Shown here in pieces: positions 1-7,415 of a stretch of DNA of 37,698 nucleotides; within the stretch, counting starts at the first letter, position 1; each line of letters begins with the position of its first letter. A model generated the notes under the pieces. The model did no database searches and was not told the origin of the DNA. It saw only the letters and a list, made by a program, of their open reading frames with translations. This DNA comes from a virus, in IMG/VR virus record IMGVR_UViG_3300012209_000327, positions 1 through 37,698 of that record, one strand, 5' to 3'. Position numbers and translations under genes: made by a program.

Positions 1-762
1 ACGGAGCAGCAAGTTTTAAATCTGGTGGAAAGCCTGAAACGTTTTGGGCAAGTTCGTGGTATTGTTGTGCAGGGAAAAGAAGACGGTACTTTCGTGACGG
101 TGGCTGGTCATGGTATTACGAAAGCTGCCAGGAGACTTGGCTGGAAAGAGATTAAGGCTGAGATTCTTCCTAATTCCTGGTCTGAAAGTTCTATAAATGG
201 CTACTTGCTGGCTGACAACTATCATTCACAGCATGCACGTGATGATGAATACTTGCTGGCTGAACTTTTTCAGGAACAGGTTGATGCAGGATTTGATCTG
301 GCTTCACTTGGTAGTTCTGAAAGAGATTTACGTCAACTCTTTGCGATTGTGCAGAATCAGCACGAATCAGATTTCTTGCAGCCATTTCTCAAGACACAGG
401 AAGAGAAACGTGAAGATCGTCTGGAAGAAAAAGAGAAACTTCGTTCGGCACACGACTATCCTATCGCTCAATCATATAGTGGAACGGAAACCTATTCAGT
501 AACCGTTCCTCCTATGAATACAATCACGCACACTGGAAGTGTTCCTGAAATATCCTATACCGGTCCTGCAACAATGCAACCATCATTCCCTTCTTTTGCA
601 CCTCCGCAAACAGAGCAGTTTTTCCCCATGACCTATTCTTTTACATCTGAGCAGAGAAAAACAGTACTTTCCTGTGTTAGCCAGGTAAAAGAAGTGCATA
701 CTATCACTTCTTCTGCTGAAGCATTGGCAAAGATTTGCGAGGAGTGGAGCAATGCTCGGTAG
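1..762 (+). CDS. ParB-like domain protein, 5' end outside window
   Basis: The frame is open from base 1, so the start lies upstream. The visible N-terminal part has the ParB/sulfiredoxin-fold pattern: a helix, then FGQVRGIVV, a strand, and VAGHGITKAARRLGW followed by IKAEILP. This matches the phage ParB family in which GHGR-like loops bind nucleotide. The rest is helical and then low-complexity (Pro/Ser/Thr-rich, roughly residues 150-210), ending in a short helical tail. It overlaps the next gene by 11 bases, which suggests coupled translation with a PP-loop ATPase. ParB-like proteins paired with PAPS-reductase-like enzymes occur in phages and in the IbrA/IbrB pair; the biochemical role is not established. 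A chromosome-partition role is unlikely because no ParA is present. The GTG at 25 could be an internal start but is not favoured. Confidence 0.75.
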   Translation, partial: TEQQVLNLVESLKRFGQVRGIVVQGKEDGTFVTVAGHGITKAARRLGWKEIKAEILPNSWSESSINGYLLADNYHSQHARDDEYLLAELFQEQVDAGFDLASLGSSERDLRQLFAIVQNQHESDFLQPFLKTQEEKREDRLEEKEKLRSAHDYPIAQSYSGTETYSVTVPPMNTITHTGSVPEISYTGPATMQPSFPSFAPPQTEQFFPMTYSFTSEQRKTVLSCVSQVKEVHTITSSAEALAKICEEWSNAR

Positions 763-1606
763 ACGACATAAAACCAGTGATAAAGATTTCTGGAAAACTT
801 TCTATGATATTGAATCAATCATTTCAAAAGAGAGTTTAGAGTTACTTTCCGAAAAAGCTGTTCAGAATATTCAACAGGTAACACGAGGGATGAAAACTGC
901 CTTTGCCTGGAGTGGTGGAAAAGATTCTCTGGTCCTGGCGCATTTGATGCAACGCGCTCATGTTTCGACAACTGGACTCCTTGGTATCACAACAGGATTG
1001 GAATATCCATTGATGGATACCTGGTATGAGCAGAATGTTCCAGAGGGTGTAGAGATTGTTCGTGCTCCCTATACCTTGCGTTGGTTAGCTGCACATCAGA
1101 ATTATATTTTTACACTTTCTCCACCGCATCCACCAGCCTTGACTGGCTTTTGGGCAGAGAAAGTGTGGTTGCACCCACAAAATGAGTACTGTGAAAAACA
1201 TGGAAAAGACATGCTCATTTTAGGAAGAAGAATGGCTGATGGGAACTTCTGCGGTCCGAAAGATTCCAGAGGACTGTACGAATCAAAAGGTGTGTTTCGA
1301 TTCTTGCCTATTGTCGATTGGACACAAGAGGAAACCATAGCCTATCTCTATTATCATCATTTGGAACTTCCACCTATCTATAAATCTATTCATGGTTTTA
1401 AAGTAGGAACTCACCCGTGGCCTGCCAGGCAAAGTATTGTGGATGTAGAAGATGGATGGGCACAGGTCTATGAATGCGCTCCTTCAATTGTAGAGGAAGC
1501 TTCTCGTTATATTGAAGCTGCAAGAAACTATCTGGATAATCCGGTACCAGTAAAGAGTAGAAATCTCCATGTGTGGGCTGGTCGAGTATTGGGGAATGCT
1601 GCATGA
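752..1606 (+). CDS. PP-loop ATPase, PAPS-reductase-like
   Basis: 284 aa. Residues 54-59 are SGGKDS, the PP-loop that binds ATP and pyrophosphate in the adenine nucleotide alpha-hydrolase superfamily (PAPS reductase, sulfurtransferase and DndC relatives). A conserved C-terminal segment (RFLPIVDWTQEETIAYL) is the typical post-loop region of phosphoadenosine phosphosulfate reductase-like proteins, and a Cys/His set around residues 140-170 could support metal or substrate binding. The ATG follows a GGAG-type ribosome site inside the end of the ParB-like gene; the stop overlaps the next start as ATGA. The family adenylates or activates substrates and often feeds sulfur or nucleotide modification. 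In this context base modification is inferred, not shown. Assimilatory sulfate reduction is unlikely in a phage. Confidence 0.8.
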   Translation: MLGRRHKTSDKDFWKTFYDIESIISKESLELLSEKAVQNIQQVTRGMKTAFAWSGGKDSLVLAHLMQRAHVSTTGLLGITTGLEYPLMDTWYEQNVPEGVEIVRAPYTLRWLAAHQNYIFTLSPPHPPALTGFWAEKVWLHPQNEYCEKHGKDMLILGRRMADGNFCGPKDSRGLYESKGVFRFLPIVDWTQEETIAYLYYHHLELPPIYKSIHGFKVGTHPWPARQSIVDVEDGWAQVYECAPSIVEEASRYIEAARNYLDNPVPVKSRNLHVWAGRVLGNAA

Positions 1607-2283
1607 GTACTGCCTTAGCCATTATGGCACATCCAGACGATGCAGAAGTGCTTGCCGGGGGATTGTTGTCTTTCTGGGTAGAAGAAGGGTACGAGATTTA
1701 TTTTGTGATTTGTACTGATGGTGGGAGTGGTGGTGTCTGGAGTGCTCAGGACGTAGGAGAAAAAGCACGAAAACACATCATAGAAACACGTAAGATTGAG
1801 CAGGATGTAGCAGGGAGTATTTTAGGTGTGAAAGGTGTGACGTATTTGGATTATCCTGATGGGTTACTGGAACCATCTCTGGAACTACGGAAAGATATTG
1901 TCACAGCAATACGCCTATACCGACCAGAACGAATCATCTGTCCATCTTCAGAATTGAATTGGAACACTGCTTTCCTCTTCAATCATCCTGATCATCTGGC
2001 ATGTGGAAAAGCGGTACTTTCTGCTTTCTACCCTTCATCTGGCAATGCCTGGGATTTTCCTGATTTGCTAGAGGAAGGATTGAAACCGCATACCGTAGCA
2101 GAGTTGTATATTGCCAATGCCCCTTTTCCTAACTGGTATTTTCATCTGTCTGAAGAGCGTATGAAACAAAAAGAATCTGCCATCATGGCACATCTGAGTC
2201 AGTTTGAACAGAAACCAGAGTTTGTTAACCAGGTAACTACCTGTTACGCTGAAGAGTATCATAAGGTGGTGAGATGGGAATAA
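1603..2283 (+). CDS. PIG-L/LmbE-type deacetylase
   Basis: 226 aa from the ATG at 1603, chosen because it overlaps the previous stop as ATGA; an upstream GTG at 1573 is less likely. The protein opens with AIMAHPDDAEV: the AHPDD motif (residues 9-13) supplies zinc ligands and the catalytic Asp in the PIG-L family, and a second His motif, NHPDHLACG, lies near residue 130. Members remove N-acetyl groups from GlcNAc-containing substrates such as GlcNAc-PI, mycothiol or bacillithiol precursors, or antibiotic sugars. Beside ParB/PP-loop genes and a downstream bank of glycosyltransferases, deacetylation of a sugar on DNA or of a nucleotide sugar is a reasonable inference. It overlaps the next gene by 10 bases. 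Confidence 0.88.
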   Translation: MSTALAIMAHPDDAEVLAGGLLSFWVEEGYEIYFVICTDGGSGGVWSAQDVGEKARKHIIETRKIEQDVAGSILGVKGVTYLDYPDGLLEPSLELRKDIVTAIRLYRPERIICPSSELNWNTAFLFNHPDHLACGKAVLSAFYPSSGNAWDFPDLLEEGLKPHTVAELYIANAPFPNWYFHLSEERMKQKESAIMAHLSQFEQKPEFVNQVTTCYAEEYHKVVRWE

Positions 2284-3554
2284 AAGATAAATATTTTGAT
2301 ACTCCAGAAGAAGCTATAAAATACATCACGTCACGTCCACCTCGGACCTACTTTGCTAATTCTTCTGAAAAAACAGTTCTTGACCTGGCATATGAACGTA
2401 TCTATCGAGCATATGAACTATTCGACACCATTGCCGTAGGATTTAGCGGGGGGAAGGACTCGACAGCCTGTTTTAATCTCACGCTAAAAGTTGCACAAGA
2501 CTTGAACAAATTACCGCTTCACGTCTTTTTTTGGGATGAGGAAGCAATTCCCTACCAAACAGAAAACTACGTGCGCCGTGTTGCAAAAATACCAGAAATA
2601 CGTTTTCGTTGGTTCTGTCTTCCAGTAAAACATAGAAATGCATGTTCTCGAAATTATCCCTACTGGTCGCCGTGGGACCCGGCCTGTCAAGAATTATGGG
2701 TACGTTCAATGCCACCTGAAGCTACTACCTATCTCAAAGGATTTCCCATGGGTGGAGAACCAGGGGACCGTTTAAGTATTCCTGATTCAGATGGACTGCT
2801 CTACCCTCCCGGAGAGTTTGGCAATGTTGGTTTAATTATGGGGATTCGAGCACAGGAAAGTATGATCCGTCGTAGTGCAGTACTCCGAAGAAAAGAAGAA
2901 AACTACATTATGACCACCAATAACAATAAGACCAATCCAGGCAATGTATTCAAGGTCTATCCTATCTACGATTGGACTGATAATGATGTCTGGACAGCTC
3001 CAGTAAAGCTTGGATGGGACTACAACGAAGCATATGATGTTTTGACACAAGCAGGTATAGATCCACATAACCAACGGTGTTCCCCCGCCTTTGGTGAAGA
3101 ACCAATGGAAGGATTTGACAGGTTTAAAACCTGTTTTCCTGAAATATGGGGAAAAATGACCATGCGTGTTCCTGGTGCCAATGCTGCTGTAAGATATGCC
3201 AAGACTGAATTGTGGGGATATAATGAGCCAATTCAAAAACCAGATGGAGTAAGCTGGCAAGAGCATATCGCACAACTTATCGAGAAATTTCCAGAAGATG
3301 AACGCTGGCATGTGGCATCCAATATTCGTATGCTAATCAATCGGCATTATGGCAAAACAACTGATCCTATTCTCCCATATACTGCACATCCACTCACTGG
3401 TATGTCCTGGAAATATCTGGCAAGTATGGCCGTACGGGGGGACTTCAAGGAACGTAGAAGGTTCGGAGTTGCCAATAAAATCGCGAAATCAGAAGAGAAA
3501 TATCTGAATCGGTGGGAAAAATATTGCCAGGAACGAGAGAAAGAAGGACTCTAA
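2274..3554 (+). CDS. PAPS-reductase-like protein, IbrA/DUF3440-like
   Basis: 426 aa with the PP-loop FSGGKDST at residues 57-64, followed by a long family-specific region rich in Trp/Tyr/Pro, the repeated IMGIRAQES motif used for nucleotide binding in this group, and YPIYDWTDNDVW near residue 235. The length and features match IbrA-like phosphoadenosine phosphosulfate reductase family proteins, which normally pair with a ParB-domain partner (IbrB). Such a partner, ParB2, follows immediately, although it is disrupted at its start. The start overlaps the end of the deacetylase gene, so the four genes from 1 to 3554 look like one translational unit. The reaction is unknown; involvement in DNA base or nucleotide modification is inferred from context only. 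Confidence 0.82.
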   Translation: MGIKDKYFDTPEEAIKYITSRPPRTYFANSSEKTVLDLAYERIYRAYELFDTIAVGFSGGKDSTACFNLTLKVAQDLNKLPLHVFFWDEEAIPYQTENYVRRVAKIPEIRFRWFCLPVKHRNACSRNYPYWSPWDPACQELWVRSMPPEATTYLKGFPMGGEPGDRLSIPDSDGLLYPPGEFGNVGLIMGIRAQESMIRRSAVLRRKEENYIMTTNNNKTNPGNVFKVYPIYDWTDNDVWTAPVKLGWDYNEAYDVLTQAGIDPHNQRCSPAFGEEPMEGFDRFKTCFPEIWGKMTMRVPGANAAVRYAKTELWGYNEPIQKPDGVSWQEHIAQLIEKFPEDERWHVASNIRMLINRHYGKTTDPILPYTAHPLTGMSWKYLASMAVRGDFKERRRFGVANKIAKSEEKYLNRWEKYCQEREKEGL

Positions 3555-3671
3555 ATGTTATCCTATAAACTTCCAGAATCAAGAATACAGGGAAAAGAAG
3601 CACAGCCTGTAAATATAGTAGAATGGATACATAGGGATAATCTTCATGCAAATAATTATTTCCATGTTTAG
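3555..3671 (+). pseudogene. Orphan 5' fragment of a ParB-like gene
   Basis: A 38-codon frame starts one base after the preceding stop and ends at TAG 3669-3671. Its product contains GKEAQPVNIVEWIHRDNLHA, nearly the same as GKDAQPVNTVEWIHRDILHG at the start of ParB2 (from 4196), although the DNA has diverged at many third positions. It therefore looks like the original N-terminus of the ParB gene, cut off when the homing endonuclease gene at 3733-4260 arrived together with a second, diverged copy of the same segment. It might still be translated as a short peptide. Confidence 0.6.
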
Positions 3672-3732
3672 ATGAACTAAAAAGAATACTTTAATATGGG
3701 TAGTTGAATATACCATATTAGAGGAAACTGTT

Positions 3733-4260
3733 GTGAATGAATTTGATTTAAAGATAGCTTGGCTTGCTGGTTTATGGGATGGAGAAGGAAGTATAGGAAT
3801 TAGTGGAACCAAGGATCGTATGGCTGCTAATGCTCAAATGTGTATGACTTGTGAGAGGACTATTAAAACAGCTATAGATACTATGAAAGAGTTAGGTATT
3901 CGTGCTATTGGGTATACTTATCAGGAGAGAGATACTGTTAAACATAGGGATGCTTGCTATATTCGTGTGAATCGCATGAATGATATAAGAATTTTAGCTT
4001 CCGAAATGGTAAAGTACTCCGTGACAAAGTTAGAACATTGGAAGATTATATCAGAGTTTGTTACTTCTCGTCTAGAACATGCTAGATTGGATGATGGTGG
4101 TAGGGTTATTACTGGAGGGGTGACTGTTGGAAAAACAAGTTGGAAACCATACACAGAAAGAGAAAGAAACTTACAAATCAGGATTTCAGAAATTAATGCT
4201 AGAGGCCCGTCTGGTAGGCAAAGACGCACAACCAGTGAATACGGTAGAATGGATACATAG
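3733..4260 (+). CDS. LAGLIDADG homing endonuclease (HEG1)
   Basis: 175 aa from GTG 3733, with GAGGAAA at 3721-3727 as ribosome site. The signature LAGLWDGEGSI (residues 11-21) is the LAGLIDADG helix with its metal-binding acidic residue and the GEGS turn. A second half contains RVNRMNDIRILASEMVKYS, typical of single-motif enzymes that cut DNA as homodimers. The C-terminus is basic and overlaps the beginning of ParB2 in another frame. I see no group I intron core or intein splice residues around it, so it looks free-standing. It is flanked by two diverged copies of the ParB N-terminal coding sequence, pointing to homing with replacement of the neighbouring ParB 5' end. Confidence 0.85.
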   Translation: MNEFDLKIAWLAGLWDGEGSIGISGTKDRMAANAQMCMTCERTIKTAIDTMKELGIRAIGYTYQERDTVKHRDACYIRVNRMNDIRILASEMVKYSVTKLEHWKIISEFVTSRLEHARLDDGGRVITGGVTVGKTSWKPYTERERNLQIRISEINARGPSGRQRRTTSEYGRMDT

Positions 4261-5353
4261 AGATATATTACATGGTAACAGCTATAACCCGAACGTCGTA
4301 GCACCTATTGAGATGCATCTGCTTAAGATATCTATTCTTGAAGATGGGTGGACACAACCGATTGTGATTCGAGAACCTGAGCTATCCGTGATTTTACCTT
4401 GTGGACATGCCATTTTCATCGATAAGAAAAAGAAGAGTATAGTAAATAATCAAATAAAGGAATTAAATCAATGGTTACCCATACTCTTCCAAAAATCGAA
4501 GTTGTCGCTTACACTGCTGGACTCATCGACGGAGAGGGTAGTATCTACTTTTCAGAAAACAGGAAACATCCAAATGGGGGTTACTTCAGGGTTGCAGTTA
4601 GCCAATCAGGCAACAATCACGGAGACGAACTATGCGAATGGCTCAGGGATTCATGGGATATTGGACATTTCAGAAGGCAAGACACATCATTTGGAGAATG
4701 CTGGCACTGGCATGTTGACAGAATCAATGACATCAGACTCCTTCTTACAACCTGTTTGCCCTATCTGCGTGTTAAGCGCAAACGGGCAGAGGAGGCTCTG
4801 GCATTCTTGGAAACTTGGACAGGGGGAAAATCCAAGGGAAACTGGACTTCTGCTGAAGACGCTGTGCTCCTCGAACATTGGAGAGAGCAGGATAAACGAA
4901 TTGCAGAAATTCTCAACAACGGGAGAACCGAACAGGCTATTATGTGGAGAAGGCGCGTTGTGTTCAAATTGTCTAAACCTCGCGGAGGTTTCTGAAATTA
5001 TTGATGGCTACCATCGCTGGACCTGCTCTGCTGATCCACTGGTTTATGCCATGACCGATGGGTATGTTCCGATTGTCCGTCTTGTTGGAATTGATAAAGA
5101 CCACCAGATTATGTCTACGATACGCCATAATCGTGCTACAGGAACACATACGGTACTACGTATGGCTGATATTGTGCGAAGCCTGATTGACGATGAGAAA
5201 TGTTCGGTTACTGAAGTAATGAATCGACTTCAGATGGACAGCGAAGAAGTCGAGCGTCTGTATGATCGTGGTGGTATTCGAAAAATTGCCGCAAAAGATG
5301 ATTTTAATACAGGTTGGGTACCGGGGGATATAAAAAGTGACAGCTTTCAATAA
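4196..5353 (+). CDS. ParB-like protein (IbrB type) with embedded endonuclease gene
   Basis: The frame is open for 385 codons from ATG 4196 (it extends back to 4127 without clear support). Residues 8-60 hold the first half of a ParB domain (NPNVVAPIE, ISILEDGWTQPIVIRE). The second half restarts around residue 265 with EIIDGYHRWTC, followed by TDGYVPIVRL, IRHNRATGTHTVLRMADIV and a tail ending in GWVPG. Between them lie about 200 residues of unrelated composition that overlap the LAGLIDADG gene HEG2 in a different frame, with no stop codon in the ParB frame. Whether the product is a functional long protein, is spliced, or is inactive is unknown. It ends inside the cupin start. The expected partner is the IbrA-like protein at 2274. 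Confidence 0.7.
   Translation: MLEARLVGKDAQPVNTVEWIHRDILHGNSYNPNVVAPIEMHLLKISILEDGWTQPIVIREPELSVILPCGHAIFIDKKKKSIVNNQIKELNQWLPILFQKSKLSLTLLDSSTERVVSTFQKTGNIQMGVTSGLQLANQATITETNYANGSGIHGILDISEGKTHHLENAGTGMLTESMTSDSFLQPVCPICVLSANGQRRLWHSWKLGQGENPRETGLLLKTLCSSNIGESRINELQKFSTTGEPNRLLCGEGALCSNCLNLAEVSEIIDGYHRWTCSADPLVYAMTDGYVPIVRLVGIDKDHQIMSTIRHNRATGTHTVLRMADIVRSLIDDEKCSVTEVMNRLQMDSEEVERLYDRGGIRKIAAKDDFNTGWVPGDIKSDSFQ
4471..4995 (+). CDS. LAGLIDADG homing endonuclease (HEG2) inside ParB2
   Basis: 174 aa from ATG 4471 with AAAGGA at 4456-4461. TAGLIDGEGSIYF (about residues 14-26) is the LAGLIDADG helix and catalytic acidic residue. A following basic region with WHVDRINDIRLLLTTCLPYL fits the second half of single-motif enzymes, and the C-terminal 40 residues resemble a helix-turn-helix DNA-binding tail. 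It lies entirely within ParB2 but is read in the frame offset by +2, and the ParB frame remains open beneath it. No group I intron core and no intein C-terminal His-Asn were found at its edges. Confidence 0.85.
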   Translation: MVTHTLPKIEVVAYTAGLIDGEGSIYFSENRKHPNGGYFRVAVSQSGNNHGDELCEWLRDSWDIGHFRRQDTSFGECWHWHVDRINDIRLLLTTCLPYLRVKRKRAEEALAFLETWTGGKSKGNWTSAEDAVLLEHWREQDKRIAEILNNGRTEQAIMWRRRVVFKLSKPRGGF

Positions 5354-5759
5354 AGACAAACATAAAAGAATATTCGATCTCCTTGCCTGGGAACCAATGT
5401 ATGACGAACAAGGAAACTTGTTGGAGGGTATACGGGGGAAGACTGGTGCAACTGAAATAGGCAGTGATGGAGAAGAGATTGGTATAGATCTGATTGAGAT
5501 GCAGCCTGGAAGTGCTTTTCCATTGCATACTCATGATGGTGACCATATTCTTTATGCGTTATCAGGATGTGGCACAGTTTCCATTGATGGAGATATTCAT
5601 AATTTCAGAGAAGGAACAAGCTTCTATATCGAGGCAAAGTACCCCCATAATGTGGGAACCTATCCAAATGAAGTGGAACCATTTGTGGTGCTGGCAATGG
5701 GGCATCCAAAAAAGCATGTATCAGCCTTAGATCGTATGCATATTGTGGAAGAGATGTAA
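5337..5759 (+). CDS. Cupin-domain protein
   Basis: 140 aa from GTG 5337, preceded by GGGGG, overlapping the last 17 bases of ParB2. The core is a single cupin barrel: PGSAFPLHTHDGDHILYALSGCG supplies HxH plus a third His, followed by GDIHNFREGTSFYI and YPHNVG, which gives the distal His. This is a plausible three- to four-His metal site. Small cupins act as sugar epimerases or isomerases, dioxygenases or binding proteins, and the exact reaction cannot be assigned. Placement between ParB/PP-loop genes and sugar-type methyltransferases suggests a role in making or altering the modified group. It abuts the next start (ATG 5760) with no gap. Confidence 0.8.
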   Translation: MTAFNKDKHKRIFDLLAWEPMYDEQGNLLEGIRGKTGATEIGSDGEEIGIDLIEMQPGSAFPLHTHDGDHILYALSGCGTVSIDGDIHNFREGTSFYIEAKYPHNVGTYPNEVEPFVVLAMGHPKKHVSALDRMHIVEEM

Positions 5760-6311
5760 ATGAAAGATTATGTTTTCCATTATGATTGGGTAACAAACGT
5801 TGCTCCTGTGTGGAAAAAACATCTTTCTCATGTAGCAGGACTTCCAGGGCTACGATTTTTAGAGATAGGGTCCTACGAGGGAAGGTCAGCAGTCTGGTTT
5901 CTTGAAAACATCTTGACACATCCTAGTTCCACTATCGTGTGCATAGATAAGTTCTTTGATGGTGCTGCTCCTGAGATAGAGCAGAGTTTTCACTATAACA
6001 TACAGGAAACTGGAAAGAGTAACCAGGTATTTTTTCAGAAGGGACTTTCAAGAGATATTTTGCCATTTCATATACGCGATTCTTTTGATTGTATCTACAT
6101 TGATGGGTCACATGCTGGACGGGAAGTCATTGAGGACGCTGTTTTCTCATTTCTTTTATTGAAAGAGGAAGGCACACTCATTTTTGATGATTATAAATGG
6201 GATCTCGCTGAAGACACCCCCCGTCTAGCTATCAACTCTTTCTTAAAAATTTACAGGGGAAAGTACTTTCTGCTACATAAAGGATATCAGGTATTAGTGA
6301 GGAAACTCTAA
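5760..6311 (+). CDS. Class I SAM-dependent methyltransferase, copy 1
   Basis: 183 aa. Motif I is FLEIGSYEGRSAVWFLENI (about residues 34-52), motif II includes IVCIDKF, and FDCIYIDGSHAGREVIED with FLLLKEEGTLIFDDYKW gives the later Rossmann strands. This is the pattern of the Methyltransf_24 group, which includes sugar and small-molecule O-methyltransferases. ATG 5760 directly follows the cupin stop, with GGAAGAG at 5748. It is a close paralogue of the next gene, so the pair arose by tandem duplication. The target is not visible; methylation of a sugar attached to DNA is a context-based guess. Confidence 0.82.
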   Translation: MKDYVFHYDWVTNVAPVWKKHLSHVAGLPGLRFLEIGSYEGRSAVWFLENILTHPSSTIVCIDKFFDGAAPEIEQSFHYNIQETGKSNQVFFQKGLSRDILPFHIRDSFDCIYIDGSHAGREVIEDAVFSFLLLKEEGTLIFDDYKWDLAEDTPRLAINSFLKIYRGKYFLLHKGYQVLVRKL

Positions 6312-6312
6312 T

Positions 6313-6894
6313 ATGGAAGAAACATATATTTTTCGAGAAGACTGGTTTACAAGAAATATCCCCATATGGGAAAAGTATTTGTCTTCCTATAAGGGGAAAG
6401 CAGATATCCAGTTCTTAGAAATTGGATCATTTGAAGGGCGATCAGCAGTATGGCTCTTAGAAAATGTACTTACTCATGAGACAGCAAGACTCACCTGCAT
6501 TGATCCATTTATAGAGAAACCGTTCTTTCGAGATATTCCACTCTATAAAGACGGAGAAGAACATTTTCGACACAATATCCAGTTATCAGGGGTATCACAT
6601 AAGGTGCTTCTAAAAAAGGGATTTTCTCAGGACCTTCTTCCTTTGGAAAAACCCTATTCGTTTGATTGTATTTATGTTGACGGGGCACACTATAAAAAGG
6701 CAGTGCTAGAGGATACGGTTCTTTCCTTCTTGCTCCTAAAGCAGGGTGGAATACTGATTCTCGATGATTATCTCTGGAAATTTAATAAAGATAGACCAAA
6801 GCCTGCTATTGATGTTTTTCTGAAAATGTATGAAGGCTACTATGAACTACTCCACAAGGATCATCAAGTGATCTTGAAAAAGATCAAGGACTGA
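6313..6894 (+). CDS. Class I SAM-dependent methyltransferase, copy 2
   Basis: 193 aa and clearly paralogous to the preceding gene: the opening YIFREDWFTRNIPIWEKYLS, FLEIGSFEGRSAVWLLENVL, FDCIYVDGAHYKKAVLED and LLLKQGGILILDDYLWKF line up along the full length. The SAM-binding acidic residue at the end of strand beta2 is kept (LTCIDPF). The ribosome site GAGGAAA lies about 8 bases before the ATG. Divergence between copies suggests different acceptors or positions. It is followed by a 26-base gap and then the terminase small subunit-like gene. Confidence 0.82.
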   Translation: MEETYIFREDWFTRNIPIWEKYLSSYKGKADIQFLEIGSFEGRSAVWLLENVLTHETARLTCIDPFIEKPFFRDIPLYKDGEEHFRHNIQLSGVSHKVLLKKGFSQDLLPLEKPYSFDCIYVDGAHYKKAVLEDTVLSFLLLKQGGILILDDYLWKFNKDRPKPAIDVFLKMYEGYYELLHKDHQVILKKIKD

Positions 6895-6920
6895 CTGTCA
6901 ACCGTACATGAGGAGGTTAT

Positions 6921-7415
6921 GTGGTGGAAGAATTAACTCGTCAGCGCCGTCAAGGTCAGACCATGACCGATGAAGAACGGAAAAGGGCACAGGCATTGTT
7001 TCTGGAATCATTTCGTAATAATGCCAATGTGAGATTAGCTTCGTCAAAGGCAGGAATACACAGAAGTTTATTCTATGTATGGTTGGAGAAAGACGCTGAA
7101 TTTTCTCTTGAGTATAAAAGTGCTGAACTTGATGCCAATGATGTTGTCCGGGCTGCAATATATCAAAGGGCTGTTATGGGTGTCGAAGAGCCTGTTGTTG
7201 CCATGGGGAAAGTCATGTATGACAAGGAAGGCCACATGATTATGGTGAAACGTTATAGTGATGCACTCTTAATGAGACTTGCATCGGCCCGTATGCCTGA
7301 ATTTCGTAATGATCAGAAAGTGGAGCATAGTGGTTCTATTGATATCAATGGTGCCAGGGAATCACTCCTTGGAAAATTAGCAGTACGTGTTAAACCATCT
7401 GGAGAAGCAGAATAG
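6921..7415 (+). CDS. Terminase small subunit-like protein
   Basis: 164 aa. AGGAGG at 6911-6916 precedes two in-frame GTGs at 6921 and 6924; the second has the better spacing. The N-terminal half contains a helix-turn-helix-like segment (NVRLASSKAGIHRSLFYVWLEKD) as in DNA-binding phage small terminases. The C-terminal region with YSDALLMRLASARMPEF is a frequent feature of these proteins. Small subunits recognise the packaging site and load the large subunit. It is separated from the large terminase by four glycosyltransferase genes, an unusual arrangement. Its last base is shared with the start of the first glycosyltransferase. Confidence 0.72.
   Translation: MVEELTRQRRQGQTMTDEERKRAQALFLESFRNNANVRLASSKAGIHRSLFYVWLEKDAEFSLEYKSAELDANDVVRAAIYQRAVMGVEEPVVAMGKVMYDKEGHMIMVKRYSDALLMRLASARMPEFRNDQKVEHSGSIDINGARESLLGKLAVRVKPSGEAE

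Noticed and set aside
197-502. 101-aa + strand frame
   Set aside because: Overlaps the ParB-like gene in another frame; low-quality composition and no start signal.
25-762. GTG 25 as true start of the first ParB-like gene
   Set aside because: The frame is open to base 1 and the residues before 25 continue a ParB helix, so the gene most likely begins upstream of the window.
2832-3311. 159-aa - strand frame
   Set aside because: It lies wholly antisense to the PAPS-reductase-like gene, has no ribosome site or family features.
4260-4995. Intein in ParB2
   Set aside because: Cys at PCGHAIF and Asn-Cys at CSNC were considered as splice points, but blocks A, B and the final His-Asn are missing.
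3669-4995. Group I introns around HEG1 and HEG2
   Set aside because: No P/Q/R/S core sequences were seen by eye, there is little non-coding space, and HEG1 is flanked by a duplicated exon-like segment. A covariance search would be decisive.
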